DNA of 64,000 nt from NCBI RefSeq assembly GCF_011808225.1, contig NZ_SOYS01000001.1, positions 572,517 through 636,516 of the forward strand. The letters are read 5' to 3'. The stretch comes from Cedecea colo (GTDB taxonomy: Bacteria; Pseudomonadota; Gammaproteobacteria; Enterobacterales; Enterobacteriaceae). The notes beneath the pieces are model-generated. The model was given only the letters and a program-made list of their open reading frames with translations, did not search any database and was not told where the DNA came from. The position numbers and the translations under genes were made by a program. Shown here one piece after another: positions 46,669 to 54,922 of this stretch (position 1 is its first letter; each line of letters starts with the position of its first letter).

Positions 46669-47108
46669 GAGTACACTCCATGCTCCAGGCGCGTGATCAA
46701 TTTCATAACCTCGTAAGCGCCGGTTTCAGATGCCATGAGTTCTGCTGGTACTTTCCAACTCAGCGCCCTGTTTGGCTCATTCAACCATTTCTGAGCCTCT
46801 TCCTTATCACCCTCGAACAGTTCTACTGCCCGATCCAGCACGCGAATGATGCGCACCAGCCGCTCGCTCTGGTCGGCGGTAAATCGTGCTTTCCGGCTAC
46901 GATTGAATGTCGTGGATGGTATGCCGGACATTTTGCGCAGGTCATTTTGTGTAATCTTGGCCCAGTCGATGATCGCGTTTGCAACCTTGCCATCAAGACC
47001 TTCGTTAATTTGCCCAAGCAACGCAACGCCATCTGAATGGTTCAACCCCGCAACCTGCCATAAGCGTGGCGGTTGGGTCTGAGCTGTGAATAAGCTAAAT
47101 GTTTTCAT
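46665..47108 (-). CDS. Xre-MbcA-ParS-type antitoxin of the RES toxin
   Basis: A 147-residue protein: an N-terminal part with AIIDWAKITQNDLRKMSGI, a helix-turn-helix (SGIPSTTFNRSRKARFTAD), and the C-terminal DUF2384-type toxin-binding domain (RIIRVLDRAVELFEGDKEEA, WLNEPNRALSWKVPAEL, TGAYEVMKLITRLEHGVY). That order is the standard antitoxin of RES-Xre pairs. The start is ATG 47108 with GGGAGG upstream; an in-frame codon 54 bases earlier is less likely. Confidence 0.87.
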   Translation of the reverse strand: MKTFSLFTAQTQPPRLWQVAGLNHSDGVALLGQINEGLDGKVANAIIDWAKITQNDLRKMSGIPSTTFNRSRKARFTADQSERLVRIIRVLDRAVELFEGDKEEAQKWLNEPNRALSWKVPAELMASETGAYEVMKLITRLEHGVYS

Positions 47109-47175
47109 GATTAACCTCCCATTTGGTAATTTAATTATATCTAAATGGTTGTCAGTGAGCAAATTTCAGGCAGAT

Positions 47176-47331
47176 ATGCTCGCCGAGTTTGCCGCCCTGC
47201 AGCCCACGGGTGAAGATATCGTCAAAATGCGCCAAGCGTTGCAACTGGAAGCGCTTGAACAGGCCTCCAGTGAACCGAACGATTCAGAAAGCGGTGACAT
47301 GCATTTCCACCTCGCTTGCAGTTATCCTTGA
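47176..47331 (+). pseudogene. Short open frame, probable gene fragment
   Basis: A 51-codon frame (MLAEFAALQPTGEDIVKMRQ, then ALQLEALEQAS) with protein-like composition and CAGG upstream of the ATG. No family recognised. The frame is open further upstream through the antitoxin promoter region, and it lies on the opposite strand to the RES-Xre pair, so it may be the tail of a lost gene. Confidence 0.3.
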
Positions 47332-47411
47332 TGGTCTCTGATCGCTGTTATCTTGCCCTTTAAAAATGCTGTGCCATCATTTAATGACTAAACGCCTGGA
47401 GTTCTCCCAGT

Positions 47412-48053
47412 ATGAAAAGACGAGTTTTGAATTTCTACCGTCACAACTGGTACTTCGTGGGAGGAATAATTTTTGTTGCCCTCTCGTTTTTTATGGGCTT
47501 CTGGGGAAGTTTATTTAGCCCCATTCAGACGATCTTGATATTCAGCTTCATGGCGATGCTTGCTCACCAGGTTGAGGAATATGGTTACCCAGGCGGATTT
47601 CCAACGGTAACTAATTTAATGGTGATGGGAGAGAAAGATATTCCTGACCGTTATCCCTTAAACGCCAATCAGTGCATGATCAGCAATACGCTATTGACCT
47701 ATTTCTTTTATATCGCGGCCATATCCTTTCCCGGTCTTATCTGGCTCGGCCTTGCACAGGTCGGATTGGGCTTATTTCAGGTACTGGCGCACGGTATTGC
47801 CGTCCCTGTACGGATCAAACGTCTGTACAATCCAGGACTCGCGACGACCCTATTTCTATTCTTGCCCGTTGGTATTTATTACATTAGGTACGTAACGACA
47901 AACAATCTCGCAAGCACGGGAGACTTCGTGCTCGGCTTCTTCGTTACCTTTGGTGCGGTGGTTGCCCTATTTTTGCTGCCGATTATTTTGCTCAGAAGCA
48001 AGCAATCGAAATATCCATTTTCAGAAGCCGAAATGCGCCGGTTCGCCGGATAA
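47412..48053 (+). CDS. HXXEE-motif membrane protein
   Basis: A 213-residue protein with about five to six hydrophobic segments. The HQVEE motif at about residues 52-56 (MLAHQVEEYGYPGGFP), a central NANQCMISN asparagine near 90, and a second histidine in LAHGIAVP near 132 followed by RLYNPGLAT are the conserved polar sites of the HXXEE family, thought to chelate a metal in the membrane. Function is unknown. It sits alone between two toxin-antitoxin pairs in the accessory island. Confidence 0.75.
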   Translation: MKRRVLNFYRHNWYFVGGIIFVALSFFMGFWGSLFSPIQTILIFSFMAMLAHQVEEYGYPGGFPTVTNLMVMGEKDIPDRYPLNANQCMISNTLLTYFFYIAAISFPGLIWLGLAQVGLGLFQVLAHGIAVPVRIKRLYNPGLATTLFLFLPVGIYYIRYVTTNNLASTGDFVLGFFVTFGAVVALFLLPIILLRSKQSKYPFSEAEMRRFAG

Positions 48054-48326
48054 TGACAGGCCGGTATCGGCCTGGCTGTCTTTATTTTCAGCCAGGCCTT
48101 CAGGCAAGATAATGTCGCCATCCTTGAGCGAAACATCTGTTTACTCCCCGTTTGATAAGTGTCGGGTGTTATTCACGCCAGTTTCTGTCTTTGCAAAGTT
48201 AGATAGCTGTTGATGGATCTTGAGGCCAATCGTAGCCGCCCGAATTTGAAGCTGAACGTTAAAAATCACGCCACTGTATGGTTATCCGGAAGATTGGTCA
48301 TTGCCGCTCCCTCAATTGGATAAAAC
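48054..48326. other. Gap with a stem-loop and a possible decayed frame
   Basis: GCCTGGCTG (48070-48078) and CAGCCAGGC (48089-48097) form a 9-bp stem after the HXXEE gene, without a T-run. On the minus strand, between about 48290 and 48150, about 40 codons read NVQLQIRAATIGLKIHQQLS and onward, without a good start; this looks like debris of a lost gene. No other feature is seen. Confidence 0.35.
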
Positions 48327-48809
48327 TCAAATCTTATAGAAGAGCGTGTTCGCAGCAACAGGAGACTGCACGAAACCGAAGTACTCATAGAATGCTCTCG
48401 CTTGATCGTCTATCGCATGCACCATGATGGCTTTGATACCCACCTGATCTGCCAGATTAGATACACGTCTCACGGCATCATTAAGAAGCCATTTGCCAAA
48501 ACGATGGCCCTGGGTACATACATCGACAGCCAGGCGCCCCAGAAGGACGATGGGAATTGGATCGGGCATGTTCTGGCGGAGGCGACGGCTTAAATCGACG
48601 TGACTGACTGAGCCGGTTGCAATAGAGTAATACCCCACAACTCGCTTTGTGCCGTCCAGACTGATAACGAAAGTGCGGGAGGCATTCTGGAGCTGGTTTT
48701 TCATAGCTCGATGGCGCAACCATTTATTTAACACCTCATTTCCGCAGTCGAACGGCTGGAGAATATGCTTTTCTGTCAGCAGTTCCGGCGCGGTAACGAT
48801 TATTTCCAT
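48327..48809 (-). CDS. tacT: GNAT-type toxin, TacT/AtaT-like
   Basis: A 160-residue GNAT acetyltransferase of the toxin class that acetylates the amino group of charged tRNAs and stops translation. The opening APELLTEKHILQPFDCGNEVLNKWLRH is diagnostic. The acetyl-CoA loop is LAVDVCTQGHRFGKWLL, and the tyrosine needed for catalysis is in ARAFYEYFGF. It overlaps the upstream antitoxin gene by 10 bases. With all motifs present it should be functional. Confidence 0.9.
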   Translation of the reverse strand: MEIIVTAPELLTEKHILQPFDCGNEVLNKWLRHRAMKNQLQNASRTFVISLDGTKRVVGYYSIATGSVSHVDLSRRLRQNMPDPIPIVLLGRLAVDVCTQGHRFGKWLLNDAVRRVSNLADQVGIKAIMVHAIDDQARAFYEYFGFVQSPVAANTLFYKI

Positions 48810-49084
48810 TCAGGCTTCACATCCATTAAGCGTTTGCGCCCTTCTACGTTTTGCACAGGAGCCTCAAGCTGTTCAATAAATGCCTGATAGCGAGCATCAT
48901 CAAGGACGAACACACGCTGATCCAGGATGATGTTCTGGGCCTCATGAACAGCCTTCTCAATAATGAAATCGGTGCGGTTTTTATTGACCAGACTCGCCGC
49001 ATAGTCGATTACTGCACGCTCTTCTTCGGTCGCCCGGACGTTAATTTGCTTGTCACGAGTGGGTTTACGAACGGTATTCTGCAT
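48800..49084 (-). CDS. tacA: DUF1778 antitoxin, TacA-like
   Basis: A 94-residue antitoxin with a ribbon-helix-helix N-terminus (TRDKQINVRATEEERAVIDY) and a C-terminal toxin-binding tail (LDDARYQAFIEQLEAPV). It binds and neutralises the acetyltransferase and represses the pair's promoter. Start ATG 49084, with an excellent AAGGAGG upstream. Two direct repeats lie in the promoter region. Confidence 0.92.
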   Translation of the reverse strand: MQNTVRKPTRDKQINVRATEEERAVIDYAASLVNKNRTDFIIEKAVHEAQNIILDQRVFVLDDARYQAFIEQLEAPVQNVEGRKRLMDVKPEWK

Positions 49085-49098
49085 AACATCCTCCTTAT

Positions 49099-49153
49099 GG
49101 TAACAAAATGCTATACGCTGATAATAGCCAGGAAGGTAACGGATTGCTATACA
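49099..49153 (-). promoter_or_regulatory. Direct repeats in the tacAT promoter, probable antitoxin operator
   Basis: GGTAACAAAATGCTATACG (49099-49117) and GGTAACGGATTGCTATACA (49135-49153) are 36 bases apart start to start and share 15 of 19 positions. They flank the likely minus-strand promoter. Such repeats are typical binding sites of ribbon-helix-helix antitoxins. Confidence 0.6.
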
Positions 49154-49179
49154 TTAAAGCAGAGGGGGAAACCTCAGAC

Positions 49180-49527
49180 TTAGCGAACGTCCTCTTCATC
49201 GCGATCGCTCAGTTCGTGCAGAGCAATCTGACGTGAAGGCGCGCTTTCCAGCTTATCGGCATAACGCTCACTGAGATCCTCAAGGCTGGTAAATTGCCCG
49301 TCGAGAAACAGAAAGCTCAGATGCTGCTCTACGTCACGCAGCATAGCGTCAATGGAATCACTCCGATCGCCCTGCTCGTCGTTGCCATCAAGATGCCAGT
49401 GAAAACGCCCCGCTTGTTGGGTAGCGCCGCCGATATCCACGACGTGGCCATCAATATTTTGTACCAGCAAGCGATCCTGGATATAGAAAAGGTTGTAGGG
49501 CATCAAATCCTGATTATTTGCTGACAT
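49180..49527 (-). CDS. Conserved hypothetical protein, acidic
   Basis: A 115-residue acidic soluble protein, MSANNQDLMPYNLFYIQDRL at the start. It has WHLDGNDEQGDRSDSIDAML in the middle and a strongly acidic C-terminus (LSDRDEEDVR). I do not recognise the family, though the regular composition and a GGAGGAG ribosome site support a real gene. ATG at 49527 is chosen for that site; an in-frame codon 12 bases upstream is possible. It has its own unit between tacA and a VF530-type gene. Confidence 0.6.
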   Translation of the reverse strand: MSANNQDLMPYNLFYIQDRLLVQNIDGHVVDIGGATQQAGRFHWHLDGNDEQGDRSDSIDAMLRDVEQHLSFLFLDGQFTSLEDLSERYADKLESAPSRQIALHELSDRDEEDVR

Positions 49528-49662
49528 TGCTCCTCCCAATCTGTTGATTCATTCCCTTTCAGCATAGTCAGCGTTTATCTGCCTTGCCCGAGAAAGATGC
49601 GACGCCGGCAGGCACAGCAGCCGAATCGATATCGCCCTACACTTAAGGCCTGCTGAGGAAGA

Positions 49663-49947
49663 TCACTCTTTGGCTTTTGCTCGCCAGTTAACCCATGGGC
49701 TATCGGCTGGCGGCGCCTCTTCAGACGCGGCCTGTTCAGACAAAGAATCAATATAGAGCGCTTCTACTTCCTTGCGCGCCCAGGGCGTGCGTCGCAGGAA
49801 TTTCAGGCTGGATTTAATGCTCGGATCGCTTTTAAAACAGTTGATATTGATGCGCTTCGCCAGTTCCGCCCAGCCGTATTTATCCACCAGAACGGTCAGT
49901 AATGCTTCGAGGGTGATGCCGTGCAACGGATCTTTTGAGGAATGCAT
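49663..49947 (-). CDS. VF530-type (DUF2132) small DNA-binding protein
   Basis: A 94-residue protein. The core [58 protein letters not shown] matches the VF530/DUF2132 family, a small helical fold reported to bind DNA; here the segment is written in two adjoining parts. A proline- and alanine-rich tail follows. Biological role unknown. ATG at 49947 is the likeliest start, with a weak ribosome site; a longer frame would add 13 residues. Confidence 0.78.
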   Translation of the reverse strand: MHSSKDPLHGITLEALLTVLVDKYGWAELAKRININCFKSDPSIKSSLKFLRRTPWARKEVEALYIDSLSEQAASEEAPPADSPWVNWRAKAKE

Positions 49948-50062
49948 AGTTATGTTTTGTCCTGCGATACCATAGAAATTGCGCACACCTTACTGCCTCT
50001 AAAAGCCTTGTGCAATATTGGCAATAGTCCGGAGAACGGAACCATCGCGCTCATTAATTCGC

Positions 50063-50557
50063 TCACTTTATGTCATTGGCAATGGGCAATATGCAGACCA
50101 TCTCCATGCAGCGCAGGCTGGTGCCTGCCAGTGATGACGGATATAGCGCTTCTTCTATAACGGTAAAACCATTTTTTTCATAAAACGTGCAGGCGTTCGG
50201 CGTTGAAGAAAGCGTTAGCTGGGTAAGCCCTCTTTTTATAGCCTCTTCTTTTATCGCCTGCAAAATCCGGCTCGCCATTCCCTGCCCCAGAAATGCCGGT
50301 AATGTAAACACGGCCTCTACCGAACCGGACATGAGATCCAGAAAGCCTGTCGCTACCGGGCTGTTACCGCTCGGATCGTCCACCACGAAAAAAGGATTAT
50401 TTGCCACGGCGCTACGGTAAGCCTGCGGCATGATTTCAGGCGTCCAGGCAGTAATGACTTCCGCGGCATAGCTTTCGCGACAGCCATATCTTATCGCCTG
50501 ATTGCGGATATCCCACAGCGCTTGCGCCTCATCGGGTGATGCCAGCCTGACTTTCAT
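50063..50557 (-). CDS. GNAT-family N-acetyltransferase
   Basis: A 164-residue GNAT protein starting KVRLASPDEAQALWDIRNQA. The acetyl-CoA pyrophosphate loop is in VFTLPAFLGQGMASRILQ near residue 88, and a C-terminal STPNACTFYEKNGF carries the usual tyrosine near 137. Substrate is unknown; free amino acids, peptides and small amines are all possible in this subgroup. Start ATG 50557 with GGAG nearby; the frame upstream is unsupported. Confidence 0.8.
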   Translation of the reverse strand: MKVRLASPDEAQALWDIRNQAIRYGCRESYAAEVITAWTPEIMPQAYRSAVANNPFFVVDDPSGNSPVATGFLDLMSGSVEAVFTLPAFLGQGMASRILQAIKEEAIKRGLTQLTLSSTPNACTFYEKNGFTVIEEALYPSSLAGTSLRCMEMVCILPIANDIK

Positions 50558-50696
50558 ATTCTCTCCGCAAAAGGCGATTGATACCCTTAAACTGAGCGAA
50601 ATCAATCCATTCTGCAACTCCTTGCTCGCCTTATTGCTTCATCGCTAAAACAGGCATAGGGTAATGGCAATTAAAAATCGATCGGTCTAAATCTTG

Positions 50697-51347
50697 ATGG
50701 CAGATACTGAAGCGTTAAAACCCCGCCGGGGACGGCCACCGAAAAGCGAAAGAGCATTTACGGATACCCGCGAAGCGCTAATCCGTGCAGGCGTGGTAAT
50801 GGTTACCGAAAACGGCTTTCTCTCTACGGGCGTTGATAGCATCGTCAGAACTGTCGGCGTACCGAAAGGCTCCTTCTATCATTACTTCACCAACAAAGAA
50901 GCCTTTGGCCTGGCCGTGCTTGAGGCTTATCAGCACTACTTTGCGCAAAAACTTGATAAGCACCTGCTGAATGCCGACCTGCCAGCGCTGACAAGGATTG
51001 ATGATTTTGTCCGCTCCGCCGGGGTTGGTATGGCTCGCTTTAACTTCACGCGGGGTTGCCTGGTCGGCAATTTACTTCAGGAATCTCCCCTGCTGCCGGA
51101 AACGTTCGCCGGAGTGCTTAAAGCTATTCTTTTTGACTGGCAAACGCGCGTCGCTCGCTGCCTGCAGGAAGCCATCAACAGCGGTGAGATACCAGACATT
51201 CACTCTGCTCCGGCGCTGGCAATGAATTTCTGAACCGGCTGGGAAGGCGCGGTCATGCGCGCAAAACTTTTCCACAGCACGGAACCGCTGGATGATTTCT
51301 GGACGTTTTTCAAACGCGCCCTGCAACCGACTAACTTTTGTGATTAA
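50697..51347 (+). pseudogene. TetR-family regulator (AcuR/NemR-like) interrupted by a nonsense codon
   Basis: The frame starts at ATG 50697 with a TetR helix-turn-helix (residues 20-65, GVDSIVRTVGVPKGSFYHYF and TNKEAFG). It reaches AMNF and then an in-frame TGA at 51231-51233. Reading on without a shift gives TGWEGAVMRAKLF and then DDFWTFFKRAL to a stop at 51345, the normal C-terminus of AcuR/RutR-like proteins, where the TGA position would be a tryptophan. So a G-to-A change probably cut 38 residues from the dimerisation domain. It lies directly upstream of acuI, its likely target. A shortened protein may still bind DNA. Confidence 0.75.
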
Positions 51348-51359
51348 AGAGGAAAAATA

Positions 51360-52334
51360 ATGAAAGCGATTGTGCTCGAAGAAGCTGAAGGTAAAACCCT
51401 GGCAAGCGTGAAGCAAACCGATCTCCCTGCCGCAGGCCCTGAAGACGTGCTGGTTGATATCGACTGGTCCGGGCTGAACTACAAAGATGCCCTTGCTATC
51501 ACGGGCAAGGGCAAAATTATCCGCAACTTTCCGATGGTGCCGGGGATTGATTTTGCAGGCGTGGTGAACCGCAGCGGAGATGCGCGTTTCAGCGCGGGCC
51601 AGCAGGTTGTTTTAACAGGCTGGGGCGTGGGGGAAAATCACTGGGGCGGCCTGGCTGAACAGGCGCAGGTAAAAGCAGACTGGCTGGTGCCTCTTCCCGC
51701 AGGCTTAACCGCCCGTAAAGCGATGATCGTCGGTACCGCAGGCCTGACCGCCATGCTTTGCGTGATGGCGCTTGAAGAAGCAGGCGTTACGCCAGAGGCG
51801 GGTGAAGTGGCGGTAACCGGCGCGAGTGGCGGCGTGGGCAGCACGGCGGTAGCTTTGCTCCATGCGCTTGGCTATCAGGTTGCTGCCGTCACGGGCCGCG
51901 AAAGCACACATGACTATCTGTTAACACTCGGCGCCGCTCGCATTGTCCCTCGCAGCGATTTTGCGCAAACCCGCCCGCTGGAAAAACAGCTCTGGGCTGG
52001 CGCCATAGACACGGTTGGCGGCACGGTGCTGGCAAAACTGTTAGCGCAAACAAACTATTCCGGCTGCGTGGCGGCCTGTGGCCTGGCTGGCGGTTTCGAA
52101 TTGCCGACCACCGTTATGCCGTTTATTTTGCGTAACGTTCGTTTGCAGGGCGTGGACTCTGTTAATGCGCCCTTTGCACGTCGCATGGCCGCATGGGAAC
52201 GCCTGGCGAAAGCGCTGCCGGAAAGTTTCTATGAGGCCGCAACAACGGAAATTACGCTCGAGAAAGCACCAGAGGTCGCTGAAGCATTTCTGAACAACGC
52301 GATCCAGGGGCGAACGCTGGTCAAAATCCGCTAA
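51360..52334 (+). CDS. acuI: Acrylyl-CoA reductase AcuI/YhdH
   Basis: A 324-residue zinc-free medium-chain NADPH-dependent reductase, the AcuI/YhdH class that reduces toxic acryloyl-CoA to propionyl-CoA. Features are the NYKDALAITG block near residue 40, PGIDFAG near 62, and the nucleotide motif TGASGGVGS near 154, followed by VTGRESTHDYLLTLGA. Start ATG 51360 has GAGGAAAAA upstream, 12 bases after the interrupted tetR frame. The regulator in front is damaged, so control may be relaxed. Confidence 0.92.
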   Translation: MKAIVLEEAEGKTLASVKQTDLPAAGPEDVLVDIDWSGLNYKDALAITGKGKIIRNFPMVPGIDFAGVVNRSGDARFSAGQQVVLTGWGVGENHWGGLAEQAQVKADWLVPLPAGLTARKAMIVGTAGLTAMLCVMALEEAGVTPEAGEVAVTGASGGVGSTAVALLHALGYQVAAVTGRESTHDYLLTLGAARIVPRSDFAQTRPLEKQLWAGAIDTVGGTVLAKLLAQTNYSGCVAACGLAGGFELPTTVMPFILRNVRLQGVDSVNAPFARRMAAWERLAKALPESFYEAATTEITLEKAPEVAEAFLNNAIQGRTLVKIR

Positions 52335-52352
52335 ACGAGATAAGGACGATTA

Positions 52353-53120
52353 ATGAAAAGTGTATCAGGCTGGGTTTTCTCTCTCGCGCTTACCGCCAGC
52401 ACCGCTGTACTGGCTGCGGAAGCAACGCTCCCTGCCCCGATTGCAGCCCTGCAAAAGCAGGGTTTTGAACTGAAAGGTGAATTTAAAGCGCCGGGTAATC
52501 TTCAGGGTTACGCCATGCAGTACCAGGGGCAAGGCACCACCGTCTATCTGACCCCTGACAAGCAACATGCAATCATGGGTAATCTGGTCGACGCGGCCGG
52601 TAAGAACCTTAGCGATGAGCAGGTCGAAAAATGGGTTTATGCTCCGATGGCCAAAGAGATGTGGCAGAAGCTTGAGAAAAACCACTGGATAGCCGCCGGT
52701 AAAGCAGACGCGCCGCACATCGTTTATGTCTTTGCCGATCCCTACTGCCCGTACTGCACGCAGTTCTGGCAAAAAGCACAGCCCTGGCTGAAGTCGGGCA
52801 AAGTTCAGCTACGCGTGCTGATGGTAGGAATGCTGCGCCCGGACAGCGCTCAGAAAGCCGCCGCCATCATGATGGCTGAAGATCCGGCAAAAACCCTTGC
52901 GGATTATGAAAATAGCCTGGGGAAAATGGCGCTTAAAGCTCCGACAACCATCACGCCGCAAATTACCGAAGCGCTGAAGAACAACCTTGCGCTGATGGAT
53001 GAGCTGGGCGGCAGCGCCACTCCTTCTATTTATTATCTCAATAAAGAAGGCCGCCTCCAGCAACATCAGGGGATGCCGGACGATGAAACCCTGCAGGCGA
53101 TGATGGGTGATAAACCGTAA
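52353..53120 (+). CDS. dsbG: Periplasmic thiol:disulfide isomerase/chaperone DsbG
   Basis: A 255-residue periplasmic protein with a signal peptide (LALTASTAVLAAE). The N-terminal dimerisation domain is followed by the thioredoxin domain with active site CPYC (FADPYCPYCTQFW, near residue 130) and the cis-proline loop SATPSIYY near 225. DsbG guards single cysteines from oxidation and isomerises disulfides, kept reduced by DsbD. It follows acuI by 18 bases, perhaps co-transcribed. A short stem-loop comes after. Confidence 0.93.
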   Translation: MKSVSGWVFSLALTASTAVLAAEATLPAPIAALQKQGFELKGEFKAPGNLQGYAMQYQGQGTTVYLTPDKQHAIMGNLVDAAGKNLSDEQVEKWVYAPMAKEMWQKLEKNHWIAAGKADAPHIVYVFADPYCPYCTQFWQKAQPWLKSGKVQLRVLMVGMLRPDSAQKAAAIMMAEDPAKTLADYENSLGKMALKAPTTITPQITEALKNNLALMDELGGSATPSIYYLNKEGRLQQHQGMPDDETLQAMMGDKP

Positions 53121-53147
53121 ATAACCAGGAACTTTGTTAACAATTAC

Positions 53148-53164
53148 AGCGCCCTCTGGGCGCT
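53148..53164. terminator. Short stem-loop between convergent dsbG and MDR genes
   Basis: AGCGCCC and GGGCGCT form a 7-bp stem around TCT, overlapping the stop codon of the minus-strand gene. It may terminate both directions; there is no T-run. Confidence 0.5.
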
Positions 53165-54098
53165 ACATCACCAGCATCGGTTTGCTGCGCCGGCCGGGTA
53201 CGGCAAACTCGTCTAAAGCCTCGCGCCAGTTTTCGAGCGGAAACAAGCGTACTTCCGGCAGCTTGCTGACCGCGAGCATTCCCCATAGCTCGGTAAACCA
53301 CCGCTGCCAGACTTCTGCCGCGGTGACGGCGAGCGTATCGCGTAAATGGAAGCGCTGCGGGCGAATATATCCGCCCGTCATCTGGTAAAGCTGCCCGCTG
53401 AGCAGGCCGTATGAAATAAAGTCCGTGCCCGGCTGCATATGCTGCAACAGAGCAGTTGCCAGCTCGCCGCCAACGGCATCAAAGACAATTTCAGCTTGCT
53501 GCGCGGCATAGTGCATCCCCCTTTTATCGTTGATGCTGACAGCAATAACCCCATCTTGTTCGAGCGCTGCAATTTGATTGTCCGAACGATAAACTCCAAA
53601 CACCGCTTTCGCTCCCTGAAGCTTCGCCCATTGCGCCAGCAGTCCTGCGCAGGATGACGTAGCGGCGGTAAGCAACACCGTTTTGCCCTGCACCGGCCAT
53701 TTTTTTAGCATCACGTAAGCCGCCAGCGGGTTGATATAACCGCGCGCGGCAAGCACATCGGGAATTGAGCCGGGTACAGGCACGGCCCATTGCGGATCGC
53801 AGTCCAGCCAGCGCTGCCATGTCCCCTCGCCCCGCAAAGGTAAAACTCGCTGGCCAATGAATGCTGGGTTATCGGCCTCAATCACCACGCCGACGCCTTC
53901 ATAACCAGCAACGCGAGGAGGAACCACACGATGACGATAAGCGCCCGTAACGGGAATAAGATCGGAAGGATTGATGGGAGAATAACGCATCTGCACGCGC
54001 AGTTTGCCAGCGGCGCGCGGCGCTAAAGGAGAATATTCGAGAGCCAGAACTTCTTCGGGCTGGCCGAATTCGCGGAACCAGAGAGCAGAATTATCCAT
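53163..54098 (-). CDS. Zinc-free MDR-family oxidoreductase (MECR/quinone reductase-like)
   Basis: A 311-residue medium-chain dehydrogenase/reductase: MRYSPINPSDL near residue 37 (the NPSD of the 2-enoyl reductase branch), VAGYEGVGVV near 63, PLAAYVMLKKW, and a nucleotide-binding TAATSSCAGLLAQWAK in place of the usual GxGxxG. FDAVGGELA follows near 205. Substrate is unknown; enoyl thioesters or quinones are typical of relatives. Start ATG 54098; an in-frame codon 33 bases upstream is less likely. Divergent DNA upstream holds a short plus-strand frame, probably non-coding. Confidence 0.82.
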   Translation of the reverse strand: MDNSALWFREFGQPEEVLALEYSPLAPRAAGKLRVQMRYSPINPSDLIPVTGAYRHRVVPPRVAGYEGVGVVIEADNPAFIGQRVLPLRGEGTWQRWLDCDPQWAVPVPGSIPDVLAARGYINPLAAYVMLKKWPVQGKTVLLTAATSSCAGLLAQWAKLQGAKAVFGVYRSDNQIAALEQDGVIAVSINDKRGMHYAAQQAEIVFDAVGGELATALLQHMQPGTDFISYGLLSGQLYQMTGGYIRPQRFHLRDTLAVTAAEVWQRWFTELWGMLAVSKLPEVRLFPLENWREALDEFAVPGRRSKPMLVM

Positions 54099-54278
54099 GC
54101 ATAAAGCGCCTGTAAACTGAATGACAGGCACTATAACATGTAAAAATTAGCAATAACGACCCAGCGAGTTGCGCATGCCCTGTCTTTGCGTCAGCTGCAA
54201 ATCCTCAGCAACCTGGTCAGCTCAATTTACCAAAGTAAGGCCCCGTTTTGATTAAGGTAAGTCGTTGTACCAATTAAT

Positions 54279-54803
54279 TCACAGGTGTTTGTAGTAAAAG
54301 GTCGTTGAACAAAGCTCACCGTCTGGCATCAGCGCATACGCAGGGATTTCGCCTGCCCGCTGCCAGCCGTTGTTTTGATAGAACAACTCGGCGCTACTGC
54401 CGGTTGCGGTATCCAGAACCAGGACGGTTTTCCCGGCCTGTAGCGCGACGTTTTCAAGCTGTTGCATCAGGCGTTGTGCGGCGCCACGACGGCGGGCGCG
54501 CGGGTGAACAAGCAGCTTCGCCACGTCAGCACGATGGGGCTGGTTTTCCGGCTGGTCGATAATCAACTGCACGGTGCCCACGATCTGCTGACGTTCATCT
54601 TCCGCGACCAGAACCATGCGTTGCCGGTTTGCCACGCCACGGGCGACACCCAGCCAGAAGTCAGTTGCTTTCTCAATGGATAAAGGATGCATAAAGCTTA
54701 CCGATGCGCCGTCTGCTACGCAGTCGATCAGCACTTCATTAAGTTCCGCAAGGCTGGATTCAATATCAGAAAAGGACAGTACGCGAATGAGCAGATCGGT
54801 CAT
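54279..54803 (-). CDS. GNAT-family N-acetyltransferase
   Basis: A 174-residue GNAT protein. FMHPLSIEKATDFWLGVARG is followed by MVLVAEDERQQIVGTVQLII and the acetyl-CoA loop VHPRARRRGAAQRLMQQLE, then VLVLDTATGSSAELFYQNNGW. The D-T-A-T-G and the tyrosine are those of the amino-acid or antibiotic acetyltransferase branch; substrate unknown. ATG 54803 chosen with AGGA about 10 bases upstream. Confidence 0.82.
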   Translation of the reverse strand: MTDLLIRVLSFSDIESSLAELNEVLIDCVADGASVSFMHPLSIEKATDFWLGVARGVANRQRMVLVAEDERQQIVGTVQLIIDQPENQPHRADVAKLLVHPRARRRGAAQRLMQQLENVALQAGKTVLVLDTATGSSAELFYQNNGWQRAGEIPAYALMPDGELCSTTFYYKHL

Positions 54804-54922
54804 CTTAATTAATCCTGGACACAAGATGTTGAGTAATCTGAATGAAGCGATGAAAAGCGTCAATAACGCGTGTCAGAGGAAATACTTATAAAACAGGCTC
54901 ATCCCTGAGCCTGTGTGTGCCA

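Noticed and set aside
46647-47082. Plus-strand frames opposite the RES-Xre antitoxin
   Set aside because: Antisense shadows of a gene with recognisable domains on the minus strand.
54135-54245. Plus-strand segment reading RVAHALSLRQLQILSNLV near the MDR gene
   Set aside because: It vaguely recalls the start of a LysR protein but has no start codon and stops after 33 codons; too little to call a remnant.
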